From the NCBI GenBank assembly GCA_014376425.1, contig JACMRO010000269.1, positions 1-14,808 on the forward strand: 14,808 nt of DNA, read 5' to 3'. Source of the DNA: Rubritepida sp. Lineage in GTDB: Bacteria; Pseudomonadota; Alphaproteobacteria; Acetobacterales; Acetobacteraceae. Each line of letters begins with the position of its first letter. Position 1 is the first letter of the stretch. Positions 14,554 to 14,808 of this stretch are shown piece after piece. A model generated the notes under the pieces. The model ran no database searches and was not told the origin of the DNA. It saw nothing but the letters and a program-made list of their open reading frames with translations. Position numbers and translations under genes: made by a program.

Positions 14554-14808
14554 ACGCCGCGCGCTTCCTGCTGGCGCTGCTTCTGGCGGGGCCGGCGGCG
14601 GCGCAGCCGACACCCGCAGAGCTTCGGCCGGAGCAGTCGGGCACTTCGCGCGTCGCCCCCGGCGCCCGGGGCGATGCCCCATCCGCTGTACGCGCCACCC
14701 CGCGCGCCTTGCGCGACACCCCGCGCGCCCTGCGCGACACCCCGCGCGCCCTGCGCGACGCCCGGCGCGACACCGAGGCCCAGCGCGCCGCCGCCGCCGA
14801 GGCCGCCC
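14550..14808 (+). CDS. Start of a secreted protein, probably EnvC-type murein hydrolase activator (partial)
   Basis: Only 86 codons are inside the window and the frame remains open at the edge. ATG 14550 overlaps the gpmI stop (ATGA). The product begins with a signal peptide (MNAARFLLALLLAGPAAAQ). A polar linker follows, then three near-identical RALRDTP heptads and an Ala/Glu/Arg-rich stretch (ARRDTEAQRAAAAEAA) that looks like the start of a coiled coil. An EnvC/M23-type protein with an N-terminal coiled coil often follows gpmI in alphaproteobacteria. The call rests on this position and the coiled-coil start; the diagnostic LytM/M23 domain would lie outside the window. Confidence 0.6.
   Translation, partial: MNAARFLLALLLAGPAAAQPTPAELRPEQSGTSRVAPGARGDAPSAVRATPRALRDTPRALRDTPRALRDARRDTEAQRAAAAEAA
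14697..14759 (+). repeat. Three 21-bp tandem repeats coding TPRALRD
   Basis: Units lie at 14697-14717, 14718-14738 and 14739-14759. They differ at a single base (CTT versus CCT), and a degenerate fourth piece (GCCCGGCGCGAC) follows. The period equals one coiled-coil heptad, so expansion would lengthen the helix by whole heptads. Confidence 0.88.

Noticed and set aside
12673..14682. 669-codon open frame on the minus strand
   Set aside because: It is antisense to gpmI, whose motifs are all intact, and to parts of its neighbours. The composition (Arg/His/Gln-rich) is that of a shadow frame.

Overview
The window is very GC-rich, with high-GC codon choice throughout. It reads as a stretch of an alphaproteobacterial chromosome, most likely Rhodospirillales/Acetobacteraceae. 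That placement is inferred from gene content and style (a gpmI gene overlapping a secreted envC-like gene, general-stress-type small proteins, Ala/Gly/Pro-rich repeat tails), not from a marker gene. No rRNA, tRNA, CRISPR array, transposase or integrase was seen, and no stretch longer than about 300 bases lacks a gene.

Left half, minus strand (1-8312): a GT4-type glycosyltransferase gene is followed, 70 bases later, by a giant type I polyketide synthase gene that runs off the left edge. The visible 2289 codons form one open frame with domain order KS-AT-DH-(degenerate methyltransferase)-pseudoKR-ER-KR. The carrier protein and any release domain lie outside the window. This is a single, fully reducing module of the kind that usually works iteratively. 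With the glycosyltransferase it suggests a glycosylated, fatty-acid-like polyketide (glycolipid); the product cannot be read from the sequence. The PKS carries two in-frame tandem duplications, one of which is a five-unit 27-bp array in the pseudoKR region.

Middle (8378-10543): a divergent hotdog-fold thioesterase gene closely resembles E. coli YdiI/MenI. It converges on two minus-strand genes. One encodes a GSP17M/YflT-like, glycine-zipper stress protein and the other an exported PepSY-like protein. These two have unrelated N-terminal domains but both carry a repetitive Pro/Gly tail built on a PDGTPGNP-type motif. Clear hairpin terminators close the units.

Right half, plus strand (10696-14808): a tightly packed run holds an L-asparaginase-family gene with an unusual active-site Asp-to-Ala change, a C13 (legumain/caspase-fold) peptidase, a small secreted protein, gpmI (cofactor-independent phosphoglycerate mutase), and the start of a secreted protein that by position is probably an EnvC-type murein hydrolase activator. 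A near-palindromic element resembling the alphaproteobacterial EcfG (general stress response sigma factor) promoter lies between the PepSY-like gene and the asparaginase gene and could serve both directions.

The best candidate for something undescribed is the glycosyltransferase-PKS pair. The shared repeat tails of the two stress-type proteins are second.
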